A stretch of 64,000 bases of DNA from Sediminibacterium sp. (GCF_030695065.1 NZ_JAUYTR010000023.1:62001-126000), one strand, 5' to 3'. Positions 34,952 to 45,230 are shown, numbered from the stretch's first letter. Program-made: numbers and translations. The notes: generated by a model not told the origin, from the sequence alone.

Positions 34952-37900
34952 CTAAAATGATGCCCTTAAGTTTACACCAAATTGTCTGGTAGAAGATAAC
35001 TGACCACCTTCACGATAGAAAGTTTCTAACTCAGATGGATCAACACCCCACTTTTTGGTAGTAGCCCAAATTAACCAGGCATTCTGTACCATAAAGCCAA
35101 TATTAGCAGACTTAACAAATGGAAGCGATTTTAGTGCAGAACTTGGAATAGTATATCCAAATCTAATTTCTCTTAATTTAACATAAGAACCATCTAGTAA
35201 AACATTGCTTGCATCACGTTGACGTGCGGTATACCAATAAGCTCTTGCAGAAATGTAACGGTTATTTTCTTTTCCTGCCAATGCACCATTTGCAAAAATT
35301 CCAGGAATGCGGATACCACCAGCACCAGTATTACCACCAGCGGTAGTATATGCACCAGGATAATCTCTCCAATCATTGCCTTTATCGTTTTTGCCAACAG
35401 TTTCTTGAGAAAGACCAGCACCTGTATTAAAGTTTCTGGTTTCAGAATAGAATAAACCACCACTTTGGAAATCAATTCCAAATGTAAGATCAAACGATTT
35501 GTACTTAAATGAGTTGAACATACCACCAGTAAACTTAGGAAGTACATTTCCAATTGGCACGTTTATATCATACAAAGGTTGACCAGTTGCATCAATTAAA
35601 GTTTGACCAGTTGTTGGATCTGTTCTCCATTTTCTACCATAATAAGTGCCCCACTCCCCACCTACTCTATGTTCTAAACGAGTATCATAACGATTGGTTG
35701 CATATAAATAGGTATTAATGCCTGGAGCCAATTCTTTAATGCTGTTCTGGTTTTTAGCCCAGTTTAAAGTAACATCCCAGCTAAAGTTTCTGGTTTCAAT
35801 TGGTTTACCACTAAGGGTAATTTCAATACCCTTACTTTGAATATTACCTGCATTAATTTGAGCAGTAGAGAATCCACTTGCAGGAGTTACATCTATACCC
35901 AAAATTTGATCTGTATTATTATTCTGGTAATAAGTAACATCTAAACCAATCTTCTTGAATAAACGCAATTCAACCCCAAACTCATAGGCTTTGGTTAAAG
36001 CTGGTTTAATTCCACCACCTTTAAATTGGTTACCAATTGTAGCAGATGGATTGGTTCCGTAAAAAGAACCATTTCCTATTGCTAAGTTTAGCGCATGCGC
36101 TCCTAAGTCTGAACCTACGCTAGCAAAAGACGCTCTTAATTTACCATAAGTTAACCAACTTGTTTTAACCAATTCGGTAAAAATAAAGCTGGTACTTAAT
36201 GAAGGATACAAATAAGAATTACTTTGTGATGGTAATGCAGAAGACCAATCATTTCTTAAAGTTGCTTCTACATACAATAAATCTCTCCAACCAATAGATG
36301 CTTTTCCTAAAACAGAATTCACTGTTTTCTTTTCATAAGAACGACCAACTGAAGGACGTGAAATAGATGCAGCAATATCAAAGTAATTAGGAGAGCTTAA
36401 TCCACCTTGTGTGCCCATTGATAATGCACTGTAGCTGTTCTTACGAACGTTGCCACCCACCATACCATCTACAGAAAAATCACCGAATTTATTCTTGTAC
36501 ATGATATTAGTTTCAAAATTCATTTCAGAATAACGGTCTTGAGAAATATTAAAATAATCTAAGGTTAATGCACCTGTTGGCATTCTACCTGTATTTTCAT
36601 TATCATAATTATTGGCCCTTACATAAGACTGAATATTCAAGTGCTTATTAATTTTGATATTCATTCCAATATTTCCAGTCAACCTGTTTTGAGCTTGCGT
36701 AGAGAATGCTTCATTTACCATAAAGTAAGGATTGTCCCAATACTGAGGTCTTCCATAAACCTTGATATCTGCGCTTGCATTTGGATCACCAATATTCCAT
36801 GAATTCAAACTACCATCTGGCTCTCTGTAGTTAACCATACGCTTCATGTCTAATTGACGCTGAAACCATTGGTTAAAATTCTGTGTAATATTTAATCCAT
36901 CTAAACGATATCCTTCAGCAGGCTTTCCTTTAGTACTATTGGTAGTATAAGTAAGGTCTGTAGAAATAGTAATATACTTGCCAATATCAAATGAACCATT
37001 CAATGCCAACTGATGTTGATCTCTGCTAGCATTTGGAATCATCAAACTTCTATTTTGATTGGCATAAGTCATTCTGAAATTATATCCTTCACCACCTGAA
37101 GAAAATGCAACTGAATTATTTTTATTTACACCAGTTCTAAAAAAGTCTTTTACGTTATTAGGTTGAGCAGTTAAGGGTGTTTGTTGACCAAACTCTGAAC
37201 CAGGATACCAACTCCAATAAGCACGGTAATTGTCTCCGTTCATTTTAGGTCCCCAACTTTCATCGGCACCATATTCTAGCATACGTTGACCATTGAAAGA
37301 AGCCCAAGATGCAGGATGTATAGCAGGATTGTATTTAAATAAATAAAATCCCTGTGCATCAAATGAAGTTCCTGCAGAAGTTAATGAGGAAGAATATCCA
37401 CCCGCGTAATCATTTTGATAAGGAGGCAGTAGCGCCAACTTTTCAAAAGTTAAACCCAAGTTTACATCTACACTAGTGAATTTTTTACGAGATCCTTTTT
37501 TTGTAGTAATTACTACTGCACCATTTGCAGCACGTTGACCATACAAAGCAGTAGATGCAGGTCCTTTTAATACAGAAACACTTTCAATATTATCCAAAAT
37601 TACTGCAGACTGATTGGTAATGGTTCCATCTACTACAAAAATGGGCGCTTGAGGTCCTAAACCAGTAACACCACGAATTAAGATATCGGCATTATCAAAT
37701 GAAGAACTAGGTGAACCTACTAACTGAACACCTGCTACTTTACCCGCCAAAGAAGTACTGATATCTAAGGACTTGGCAACTGTTAAGTTCTCCCCTTTTA
37801 CTTCTTGCACTGCGTAACCCAATGCTTTCTTTTCTCTTTTAACACCTAGTGCGGTAACCACCACTTCACTAAGGTTATCCACTTCTTCTTTCATTCTTAC

Positions 37901-38164
37901 AGAAGAAGCTTTGTCAGCTTTTAATTCTACCATCCCAAAACCAGTAGCAGTAAACTGCAGGGTTGCATTGGGAGATACAGAAATAGTAAAATTGCCCTCC
38001 CCATCGGCACTTACTGCATTTTTGGTGCCTTTCTCTTTAACAGTAGCAGAAGGAACGCCCACACCATTGGTGTCTGTAATCCTTCCTTTAACCGTTGTTT
38101 TTTGCGCAAAAGTGATATTCGTAAAAAGAATAAAACCCAGCATTAACAACAAAATTTTTCTCAT
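34952..38164 (-). CDS. SusC/RagA family TonB-linked outer-membrane protein
   Basis: 1070 aa. Signal peptide (FTNITFAQ), an N-terminal carboxypeptidase-regulatory-like domain (VKGRITDTNGVGVPSATV), a plug with SVLKGPASTALYGQRAANGAVVI, then a 22-strand barrel ending in the C-terminal aromatic Phe (NLRASF). It imports bound nutrient using TonB energy, with SusD at 33494. No anti-sigma/FecR pair sits next to it. Confidence 0.96.
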   Translation of the reverse strand: MRKILLLMLGFILFTNITFAQKTTVKGRITDTNGVGVPSATVKEKGTKNAVSADGEGNFTISVSPNATLQFTATGFGMVELKADKASSVRMKEEVDNLSEVVVTALGVKREKKALGYAVQEVKGENLTVAKSLDISTSLAGKVAGVQLVGSPSSSFDNADILIRGVTGLGPQAPIFVVDGTITNQSAVILDNIESVSVLKGPASTALYGQRAANGAVVITTKKGSRKKFTSVDVNLGLTFEKLALLPPYQNDYAGGYSSSLTSAGTSFDAQGFYLFKYNPAIHPASWASFNGQRMLEYGADESWGPKMNGDNYRAYWSWYPGSEFGQQTPLTAQPNNVKDFFRTGVNKNNSVAFSSGGEGYNFRMTYANQNRSLMIPNASRDQHQLALNGSFDIGKYITISTDLTYTTNSTKGKPAEGYRLDGLNITQNFNQWFQRQLDMKRMVNYREPDGSLNSWNIGDPNASADIKVYGRPQYWDNPYFMVNEAFSTQAQNRLTGNIGMNIKINKHLNIQSYVRANNYDNENTGRMPTGALTLDYFNISQDRYSEMNFETNIMYKNKFGDFSVDGMVGGNVRKNSYSALSMGTQGGLSSPNYFDIAASISRPSVGRSYEKKTVNSVLGKASIGWRDLLYVEATLRNDWSSALPSQSNSYLYPSLSTSFIFTELVKTSWLTYGKLRASFASVGSDLGAHALNLAIGNGSFYGTNPSATIGNQFKGGGIKPALTKAYEFGVELRLFKKIGLDVTYYQNNNTDQILGIDVTPASGFSTAQINAGNIQSKGIEITLSGKPIETRNFSWDVTLNWAKNQNSIKELAPGINTYLYATNRYDTRLEHRVGGEWGTYYGRKWRTDPTTGQTLIDATGQPLYDINVPIGNVLPKFTGGMFNSFKYKSFDLTFGIDFQSGGLFYSETRNFNTGAGLSQETVGKNDKGNDWRDYPGAYTTAGGNTGAGGIRIPGIFANGALAGKENNRYISARAYWYTARQRDASNVLLDGSYVKLREIRFGYTIPSSALKSLPFVKSANIGFMVQNAWLIWATTKKWGVDPSELETFYREGGQLSSTRQFGVNLRASF

Positions 38165-38346
38165 TTGTTTAGGTTTTGGTTAAGAATATTAAGATTTCAA
38201 TATACCTATTTTTGCTTTATTGTTAAAAAAATCTTAAAGGTTTAAACATTAAAATTCAATTAAACAGCGTAAAATGGCCTTAAAGTCAAGAATATCTCTA
38301 ACCTTATAGCCATTATCTATATTTTACTTAATAAAAACAATAAAAA

Positions 38347-38372
38347 AGCCCCGATTGAATCAATCGAGGCTT
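38347..38372. terminator. terminator between susC region and deoxyhypusine-synthase-like gene
   Basis: AGCCCCGATTG, AAT, CAATCGAGGCT hairpin (one mismatch) about 20 bp after the 38394 gene end on the minus strand. The rest of the gap 38165-38393 shows no gene; it should hold the susC promoter. Confidence 0.75.
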
Positions 38373-38393
38373 ATATTAAATTTATATTTTATA

Positions 38394-39368
38394 TTACCAG
38401 CCCAATAAATACGCAAAAATTAAAGGCACTACAATAGTTGCATCGCTTTCAACAATGTATTTTGGAGTATGAATATCTAATTTACCCCAAGTAATTTTTT
38501 CATTGGGAACAGCTCCAGAATAAGATCCATAAGAAGTAGTTGAGTCACTAATTTGGCAGAAATAGCTCCAGAAAGGCACATCATGCCACTCAAGATCTTG
38601 GTACATCATTGGAACCACACAAATGGGGAAGTCTCCAGCAATACCACCACCAATTTGGAAGAACCCTACGCCCTTACCTGCACTGTTTGCGCGATACCAC
38701 TCGGTTAACCAAACCATGTATTCAATACCACTTTTCATAGTAGATGCTTTCAATTCTTGCTTAATGATATAAGAAGCAAAAATATTTCCCATGGTACTGT
38801 CTTCCCAACCTGGAACTACAATAGGCAAGTTTTTTTCAGCAGCAGCCAACATCCAACTATTCTTTGGATCAATTTCATAATACTGAGCCAAATCGCCACT
38901 TAACAGCATTTTATACATGAACTCATGAGGAAAATAACGCTCACCAGCATTGTCTGCATCTTTCCAAACCTTGTAAATATGTTTTTGCAAACGACGGAAA
39001 GCTTCTTCTTCAGGAATACAAGTATCGGTTACCCGATTGTAATGATTCTCTAATAAATCCCACTCTTCCTGAGGACTTAAATCACGATAATTAGGAACAC
39101 GCTTATAATGACTATGTGCCACTAAATTCATTATATCCTCTTCTAAATTGGCACCAGTACAACTAATGATAGCCACTTTATCTTGACGAATCATTTCGGC
39201 TAAACTAATACCCAACTCAGCTGTGCTCATAGCACCTGCCAAACTCACCAACATTTTTCCTCCCTCTAATAAATGGGTCTCATACCCTTTTGCCGCATCT
39301 ACTAAAGCAGCCGCATTGAAGTGTCTATAATGATGCTCAACAAACTGAGAAACTGGTCCTTTACTCAT
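38394..39368 (-). CDS. deoxyhypusine synthase-like protein
   Basis: 324 aa, the family's usual length. GGKMLVSLAGAMSTAELGISLAEMI, IISCTGANLEEDI, GFFQIGGGIAGDFPICVVPM, DSTTSYGSYSGAVPNEKITWGK (with the Lys that corresponds to the catalytic Lys of eukaryotic enzymes) and ESDATIVVPLI are all present. Eukaryotic members modify eIF5A with spermidine. Bacteria lack eIF5A, so the bacterial role is probably in polyamine chemistry such as homospermidine formation (inference). Confidence 0.92.
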   Translation of the reverse strand: MSKGPVSQFVEHHYRHFNAAALVDAAKGYETHLLEGGKMLVSLAGAMSTAELGISLAEMIRQDKVAIISCTGANLEEDIMNLVAHSHYKRVPNYRDLSPQEEWDLLENHYNRVTDTCIPEEEAFRRLQKHIYKVWKDADNAGERYFPHEFMYKMLLSGDLAQYYEIDPKNSWMLAAAEKNLPIVVPGWEDSTMGNIFASYIIKQELKASTMKSGIEYMVWLTEWYRANSAGKGVGFFQIGGGIAGDFPICVVPMMYQDLEWHDVPFWSYFCQISDSTTSYGSYSGAVPNEKITWGKLDIHTPKYIVESDATIVVPLIFAYLLGW

Positions 39369-39470
39369 ATTAATAAAAATTTAGAGGGGCAAAAGTAAAT
39401 TTTTTAGCTGGTATGCCTCTCTTAAATTGTAGTAGAATTTTCGTTACTTGCAAGTCCCCCCAAAAACAAC

Positions 39471-40235
39471 ATGGACCAACAATACTTTAAAGAATATTAT
39501 CATTTAGAAAGGGTAAACTGGTGGTTTACTGTTAGAAGAAGGATTCTGAGGGATCGAATCCGCCATATTCTAAAAAAACCCGAGGAAATTCAGTCATTAA
39601 ATATTGGGGCAGCCACTGGAACCACCTCTGATATGCTCACCGAGTTTGGGGGAGTCATGTCGGTGGAATATGACCAAGAATGTTGCAATTATACCCAAAC
39701 ATTTTTGAGCACTCCCCTTATTCAGGGATCCATTACCGAATTGCCTTTTGGTAATAATAGTTATGATTTAGTTTGCGCTTTTGATGTTATTGAACACGTA
39801 GAAGACGACACAAAAGCAGTATCAGAAATGATGCGAGTTTGTAAACCCGGTGGACATATTGCTATAACCGTTCCTGCTTATGCTTTTTTATGGGGGGAAC
39901 ATGATGTAATTAATCAACACCATAGAAGGTATACCAAAACTCAACTGCTTGGATTACTAAAAAAACACCCAGGCAAAATTGTTTATCAAACTTATTTCAA
40001 TTCCATACTTTTTATACCCATTGCTGCATATCGCTTACTAGCAAAAGGAATGAGTAAATTAAAGGGGGCTAAAAAAGGGACAGTAGAATCTGACCATGCC
40101 ATTTTTGGTACTGAAGGATTTTTTAATAACTTGTTAGCAGGAATTTTCTCCATTGATTACTATTTAATAAAATGGGGATTTCGATTTGCTGCAGGTGTTT
40201 CCATTATGGTATTTTTTAAAAAAGAAAGTGAATGA
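39471..40235 (+). CDS. class I SAM-dependent methyltransferase
   Basis: 254 aa. SAM-binding motif LNIGAATGTTSDML, then DLVCAFDVIEHVEDD and GGHIAITVPAYAFLW, a methyltransferase type 11 pattern. It is the first of four genes that overlap by 4 bp each up to 43109, so it probably acts on a glycolipid or polyprenyl-linked intermediate made by this operon. Confidence 0.88.
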   Translation: MDQQYFKEYYHLERVNWWFTVRRRILRDRIRHILKKPEEIQSLNIGAATGTTSDMLTEFGGVMSVEYDQECCNYTQTFLSTPLIQGSITELPFGNNSYDLVCAFDVIEHVEDDTKAVSEMMRVCKPGGHIAITVPAYAFLWGEHDVINQHHRRYTKTQLLGLLKKHPGKIVYQTYFNSILFIPIAAYRLLAKGMSKLKGAKKGTVESDHAIFGTEGFFNNLLAGIFSIDYYLIKWGFRFAAGVSIMVFFKKESE

Positions 40236-41437
40236 GTTCAAAATTGGAGAAAATCATTTTTCATAAATGGGAAACAGCCAAATTTGGATCGGTTTACCTA
40301 ATCTATTGTATATGGTTTTTATTGGCAGCTATTGCTGTTGTTTCTGAAATGAGCAGAGGCCTTACAGGAATTGATAATTACTTAATATTTGAAGGAGTAT
40401 TCAAACACGTAGTGCAAGAGAAATACTTGTTTAGCTATTATCCAGACGAATACGTTTCATTCAATAATTATGGTCCTGCATTCTCCCTAGTGATTGCACC
40501 TTTTGCTTTACTACCTACTTATATAGGATGCTTCTTATGGGCCATGGCAAATGCAGCTGCATTATTTATTGCACTTAAAATGCTCCCAGTAGAAGAGAAA
40601 CAAAAAATAATATTGTACTGGATTATCGTGATTGAAATGATGACATCTATTCATAGTGTTCAGTTCAATCCGATGTTTACAGCATTTTTCATTTTCACTT
40701 TTGTATTTACGCTACGTGGTAAAGATTGGATAGCAACATTATTTATTGCCTTGGGCATTCTCACTAAATTATATGGAGTTGCAGGATTGGCTTTTTTCTT
40801 TTTTTCTAAAAATAAATTTCAGTTTATTATTTCTTTATTGGTATGGTTAACCATAATAATAGCAGCTCCAATTCTCTATTCTAGTTACGATTATATTGTT
40901 CAAAGCTATGAAGATTGGTATTACCAAATCATTAGAAGAAACCAGCAAAACATTGATAATTCAAGAACAGCGGGTATGCAAGATATTTCTGTTCCTGGAA
41001 TGATCCGCAGAATATTTAAATATTACGGGCCCATTGATTTTCCCATTATTGCTATTGCAGGAATATTATTTGGTATCCCATTATTAAAAAATCAAAATCA
41101 AGAACAGCCCTATTTTAAATTAAACTATTTAGCACTGGTATTAATTTCTGTGGTCATATTTAGTTCAGCAGCAGAAAGTCCCACATTTGTAATTGCAGTA
41201 ACAGGGGCCGCTCTTTGGTTTATTACCCAACAACAGCCTATTTCAACGGCAGTTAAAGCAATCCTATGGCTATTATTTTTATTAACCATATTATCTCCAA
41301 CCGACATAATACCACCCTATATTAGAATCAATTTTATACTAGCTTATTCTTTGAAAGCTTTACCTTGTTTCATCATCTGGTGCTGGATAGTAATCAGTTG
41401 TTGGAAAATTCATTTGCCTAAAATTCCTGCAAAATGA
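40232..41437 (+). CDS. polytopic membrane glycosyltransferase, GT87-like
   Basis: 401 aa with about nine membrane helices. An acidic residue in the first loop (GIDNYLIFEGVF) and ILTKLYGVAGLAFF match DUF2029/GT87 alpha-mannosyltransferase-like proteins that use polyprenyl-phosphate sugars. Translationally coupled with both neighbours, including a polyprenyl-phosphate-sugar synthase-like GT2 (41434), which could make its donor. Confidence 0.72.
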   Translation: MSSKLEKIIFHKWETAKFGSVYLIYCIWFLLAAIAVVSEMSRGLTGIDNYLIFEGVFKHVVQEKYLFSYYPDEYVSFNNYGPAFSLVIAPFALLPTYIGCFLWAMANAAALFIALKMLPVEEKQKIILYWIIVIEMMTSIHSVQFNPMFTAFFIFTFVFTLRGKDWIATLFIALGILTKLYGVAGLAFFFFSKNKFQFIISLLVWLTIIIAAPILYSSYDYIVQSYEDWYYQIIRRNQQNIDNSRTAGMQDISVPGMIRRIFKYYGPIDFPIIAIAGILFGIPLLKNQNQEQPYFKLNYLALVLISVVIFSSAAESPTFVIAVTGAALWFITQQQPISTAVKAILWLLFLLTILSPTDIIPPYIRINFILAYSLKALPCFIIWCWIVISCWKIHLPKIPAK

Positions 41438-42357
41438 GCAAGATGGTCGCATTTGTAATACCTGCATGTAACGAGCAATCAAATGTGCTTGTGATAGCTG
41501 GAGCTATAAAAAATATTATGGCTCCTTTGATGTATGATTATCGTATTTTATTTGTAGACGATGGAAGTACAGATGGAACATTAGCAGCATTAAAAGCAGA
41601 AGCTACAATCAATAATCATATTCATTTTATTAGTCTTTCTAGAAACTTTGGTCATCAGAATGCATTAAAAGCGGGTTTAGATTTTGCCGATGGAGACTGC
41701 GTAATTATGATGGATGCAGATTTACAGCATCCCCCAGATTTAATTCCCATTTTGCTAGAAAAATGGGAAGAGGGAAACGATATTGTTTATACCATTCGAA
41801 AGGAACAGACTGATTTGTCATTACTAAAAAGAAAAACCTCTGCCATATTTTACGACATCATCAATAATATGTCAGATATAGAGTTGGAACAAGGAACAGC
41901 CGACTTTAGATTAATGGATCGAAAAGTAGTGGAAGCTTTCAAACAAATTAGAGAACATGATTTGTTTATTAGAGGATTGGTAAAATGGATGGGCTATAGT
42001 CAATCAGGAGTAGCTTATTATCCGGCAGCACGTTTATCGGGCGAGTCAAAATACACCATCAAAAAAATGGTTCGATTTGCCTTACAGGGTATTACTTCAT
42101 TTAGTACTAAACCTTTGTACATGGCTGCCTACCTTGGATTTAGTTTTGCTTTTCTTTCGGTTTTATACATTCCATATATCATTTATAGTTTCTATCAAGG
42201 ACAAACAGTTTCAGGCTGGGCATCCATTGTTGCCGCTATTGCTTTTTTTGGGGGATTACAGCTGATGATTTTAGGAATCATTGGGCTTTATTTAGGCAAA
42301 CTATTTATGCAAAGCAAGAGTAGACCACATTATTTGGTTAAAGAAACGAATTTGTGA
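41434..42357 (+). CDS. GT2 polyprenyl-phosphate glycosyltransferase (DPM1/GtrB-like)
   Basis: 307 aa. FVIPACNEQSNV, VDDGSTDGT, SLSRNFGHQNALKAGLDFA and MDADLQHPP define the DPM1/GtrB/ArnC group, followed by two C-terminal helices (FLSVLYIPYIIYSFYQ, LMILGIIGLYLGKLF). It transfers a sugar from a nucleotide donor to polyprenyl phosphate. Overlap of 4 bp with its upstream neighbour indicates co-translation. Confidence 0.92.
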   Translation: MSKMVAFVIPACNEQSNVLVIAGAIKNIMAPLMYDYRILFVDDGSTDGTLAALKAEATINNHIHFISLSRNFGHQNALKAGLDFADGDCVIMMDADLQHPPDLIPILLEKWEEGNDIVYTIRKEQTDLSLLKRKTSAIFYDIINNMSDIELEQGTADFRLMDRKVVEAFKQIREHDLFIRGLVKWMGYSQSGVAYYPAARLSGESKYTIKKMVRFALQGITSFSTKPLYMAAYLGFSFAFLSVLYIPYIIYSFYQGQTVSGWASIVAAIAFFGGLQLMILGIIGLYLGKLFMQSKSRPHYLVKETNL

Positions 42358-42359
42358 AA

Positions 42360-43109
42360 ATGAGCAGAAAGGTATTCATGAGTTTTGATGTAGAAGAGTT
42401 TGATATGCCATTGGAATATCAGCATGCTATTTCGGTTCAAGATCAAATGAGTATTGGCATAGAGGGGCTAAATGCAATTGCCCCCATATTAGATGCTGTT
42501 CCCAGCACATTATTTACTACAGCCAATTTTGCCAATCATTTTCCAGAAAGAATCAACCAACTTTCAGCATCACATGAAATTGCTTCACATACTTTTTATC
42601 ATACTGCATATGCAACCGAAGATTTACTAAAATCTAGGCTAAGATTAGAAGAAATTACCCAACAAAAAGTAACAGGTTTAAGAATGCCAAGAATGCGCCC
42701 GGTATTAATGAAAGATGTATTGGCAGCTGGTTATCAATATGACTCTTCTATTAACCCCACTTGGTTACCAGGCAGATATAATAATTTCCATTTGCCAAGA
42801 ACAGCTTATTACGAAGAAGGAGTTAAAAGAATTCCTGCATCGGTAAGCCCTGGCATCCGGATTCCCTTATTCTGGTTGAGTTTCAAGAACATGCCCTATG
42901 CATTGTATTTACAATTGTGCAAACAAACATTAGCAAAAGACGGTTATCTCTGTCTCTATTTTCATCCATGGGAATTTACTTCAATTGAACAATTTGGCCT
43001 TCCTGGCTATACTAGACGGTGGTGCGGGCCCGTATTAGTAGAACGCTTATTAAAGTTAATAAAAGACTTATCAAAAGATGCTGATTTTGGGACGATGAAT
43101 CAGTTGTAA
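42360..43109 (+). CDS. polysaccharide deacetylase (NodB-like)
   Basis: 249 aa from ATG 42360 (a GTG at 42354 is possible and would overlap the previous stop). FMSFDVEEFD is the altered motif 1 of this CE4 subgroup and HEIASHTFYH gives the HxxxH metal pair. LRMPRMRP corresponds to motif 3. It would remove acetyl groups from a glycan built by the operon. It ends the four-gene unit. Confidence 0.85.
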   Translation: MSRKVFMSFDVEEFDMPLEYQHAISVQDQMSIGIEGLNAIAPILDAVPSTLFTTANFANHFPERINQLSASHEIASHTFYHTAYATEDLLKSRLRLEEITQQKVTGLRMPRMRPVLMKDVLAAGYQYDSSINPTWLPGRYNNFHLPRTAYYEEGVKRIPASVSPGIRIPLFWLSFKNMPYALYLQLCKQTLAKDGYLCLYFHPWEFTSIEQFGLPGYTRRWCGPVLVERLLKLIKDLSKDADFGTMNQL

Positions 43110-43170
43110 TTTTGAATGCTTTCTCTTTCGACTGTGCAATTCGCTTATTTAAAAAATTAAAAGCATAAAA

Positions 43171-44607
43171 ATGAAAATCAAAAATATAATTAGCCTAATA
43201 GTATTTATTCTGTCTTATTATACAGGAAACACGCAAACTGTGAGTGGTTCTTGGAAAGGGATTATAGATGCCGGAGGAAATAAATTACCCTTGGTGTTTC
43301 ATATAAAACAAACCAATAAGCAATGGGAAGCCATTTTCGACAGCCCTGTACAAAATGCATATGGTATTAAAACAGGATCAACACAAATAAAGAATGATAG
43401 TATCAGCATCTCTATTCCTGCAATCAATGGGAGTTATAAAGGAAAATGGAATGGAACAGATTTAATAGATGGCCTATTTCAACAAGGCAATTTTAATACT
43501 GCCCTTGTACTTACAAGATCCAATGAACCCGTTAAACTAGAAGCACCAAAACCAACTCTAAGACCCCAAACACCCAAAGCACCTTTTGACTATTACAGTG
43601 AAGAAGTCAATTTTACGAATACAGATAAAACCGTTGAATTTGGAGCAACATTAACCTTACCAAAAAATAAAAAAGATTTTCCAACTGTCATATTGATTTC
43701 AGGAAGTGGAGCACAAGACCGCGACGGATCAATGTTTGATCACAAAATATATTGGGTATTGGCCGATCATTTAACTAAGGCGGGCATTGGCGTATTAAGA
43801 GTAGACGATAGAGGAGCAGGTAAAACCAGCTTGGGTCCTAACCCACAATCATTAACCAGCAAAAATTTTGCTAAAGATGTAGAAGCGGCCCTTCAATATT
43901 TATTAACTAGAGCAGAAATCAATACTAAAAAAATAGGATTGATAGGACATAGTGAAGGTGGAGCTATTGCTCCAATGGTGGCAGTTACCAATAAACAGAT
44001 TGCTTTTATAACCTTATTAGCAGGGCCAGGAATACCGGGTCACGAAATTTGGAATTACCAAATGCGCAGAAATTTTATTCGGCCTAACCTAGCTAATGCA
44101 GAGTATGCAATAGCAGCATCGTTGGTTAATGAAATGAATTCGCATTTTAGATACAGTACCAAAGCAGACTCTATTAAAGTCAGTATGCAAAAAACCTATA
44201 CTAGTTGGAAGCAAACCAATCCTTCGGTTGATGAAAATAAATTATTTACTGTAAAAGGAATTGAACCTTACTTTGGATTATTAAGTCAATTTAAACCTGC
44301 CTTAGCTTGGTTACAATTTTTTATGAATTATGATCCCACAGAAAATTTATCCAAATTAAAAATTCCTGTATTAGCACTTAACGGCGCTTCAGATATTCAA
44401 GTAAAAGCAGATGAAAATATAAGCGGAATCAAACAAGCCCTAACAAAAGCAAAGAATAAAAAATTTGAAGCTTACATATTGCCTTCTTTGAATCATTTAT
44501 TTCAAAACTGTACCAGCCCCGAACAAACTTATGATTCAATTGAGGAAAGTTTTTCACCGGCAGCCCTTCAAATAATTAGCGACTGGATTAATAAAACAAA
44601 TCAATAG
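43171..44607 (+). CDS. secreted alpha/beta hydrolase
   Basis: 478 aa. Signal peptide (FILSYYTGNTQ), a beta-rich N-terminal domain (residues about 25-125), then an alpha/beta hydrolase with nucleophile elbow GHSEGG, oxyanion region ISGSGAQDRDG and catalytic Asp (NGASDIQV) and His (LPSLNHLFQ). It resembles bacterial acyl-aminopeptidase/dienelactone-type hydrolases. The substrate is unknown. Confidence 0.88.
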   Translation: MKIKNIISLIVFILSYYTGNTQTVSGSWKGIIDAGGNKLPLVFHIKQTNKQWEAIFDSPVQNAYGIKTGSTQIKNDSISISIPAINGSYKGKWNGTDLIDGLFQQGNFNTALVLTRSNEPVKLEAPKPTLRPQTPKAPFDYYSEEVNFTNTDKTVEFGATLTLPKNKKDFPTVILISGSGAQDRDGSMFDHKIYWVLADHLTKAGIGVLRVDDRGAGKTSLGPNPQSLTSKNFAKDVEAALQYLLTRAEINTKKIGLIGHSEGGAIAPMVAVTNKQIAFITLLAGPGIPGHEIWNYQMRRNFIRPNLANAEYAIAASLVNEMNSHFRYSTKADSIKVSMQKTYTSWKQTNPSVDENKLFTVKGIEPYFGLLSQFKPALAWLQFFMNYDPTENLSKLKIPVLALNGASDIQVKADENISGIKQALTKAKNKKFEAYILPSLNHLFQNCTSPEQTYDSIEESFSPAALQIISDWINKTNQ

Positions 44608-44609
44608 TC

Positions 44610-45203
44610 ATGAACTATTTAGCCCACGCCTATTTTTCCTTTGGTGATTCTGCAATTTTAACAGGGAATATGATTAGTGATTATGTGAAGGGTAAGAAAC
44701 AATTTGATTACCCTCTATCTATTCAAAAAGGAATCAAATTGCATAGGGCTATAGATGAGTACACCGATAATCATGCTACAACAAAAGCCATCAAACAAAT
44801 TTTTTCTCCTTTAGTGCGTCTATATGCTGGCGCATTTGCAGATATTGTTTATGACCATTTTTTAGCATTAGACCCCAATGAGAAAACTGCGGAAGAATGG
44901 ATGCATTTTACTGAGACAACCTATCTTCAACTAGGTTCGCAGCAGGAATGGTTTCCGCCCTATTTTGCAAGGGTTTTCCCTTATATGCAACAACAAAACT
45001 GGTTGTATAACTATCGATTTGATTGGGGCATGGAGAACAGTTTTAAAGGTTTACAAAGAAGAGCAGCTTATTTAACCAATGCCGAGCAAGCTTTTGAACT
45101 ATTCTTAGCCAATTATGCCCAAATACGTCAGTTATCCGCCGATTTTATACCGGATGTTAAAATATTTGCCATTGGTCAATTTCAACAATTGGTAGAACAA
45201 TAG
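44610..45203 (+). CDS. acpH: acyl carrier protein phosphodiesterase (DUF479)
   Basis: 197 aa. NYLAHAYFSFGDSAILTGNMISDYVKG, LHRAIDEYTDNH and FADIVYDHFLA form the HD-like metal site of AcpH. It would remove phosphopantetheine from ACP. It begins 2 bp after the hydrolase gene. Confidence 0.9.
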   Translation: MNYLAHAYFSFGDSAILTGNMISDYVKGKKQFDYPLSIQKGIKLHRAIDEYTDNHATTKAIKQIFSPLVRLYAGAFADIVYDHFLALDPNEKTAEEWMHFTETTYLQLGSQQEWFPPYFARVFPYMQQQNWLYNYRFDWGMENSFKGLQRRAAYLTNAEQAFELFLANYAQIRQLSADFIPDVKIFAIGQFQQLVEQ

Positions 45204-45216
45204 CTAGGTATATTTG
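45189..45216 (+). promoter_or_regulatory. Bacteroidota-type promoter before DUF2911 gene
   Basis: TTG (45189-45191), 17 bases, TATATTTG (45209-45216). The likely transcription start falls near 45223, which favours ATG 45231 over 45222 as start codon. Confidence 0.5.
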
Positions 45217-45230
45217 TAAAAATGATTCAA

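Noticed and set aside
35194..35553. 119-residue open frame on the same strand inside the SusC gene
   Set aside because: It is an alternative frame of a clear SusC coding region, with no independent motif.
31851..38164. M28 peptidase and SusC/SusD as one nutrient-uptake operon
   Set aside because: They are convergent and separated by a strong bidirectional terminator, so shared transcription is not supported.
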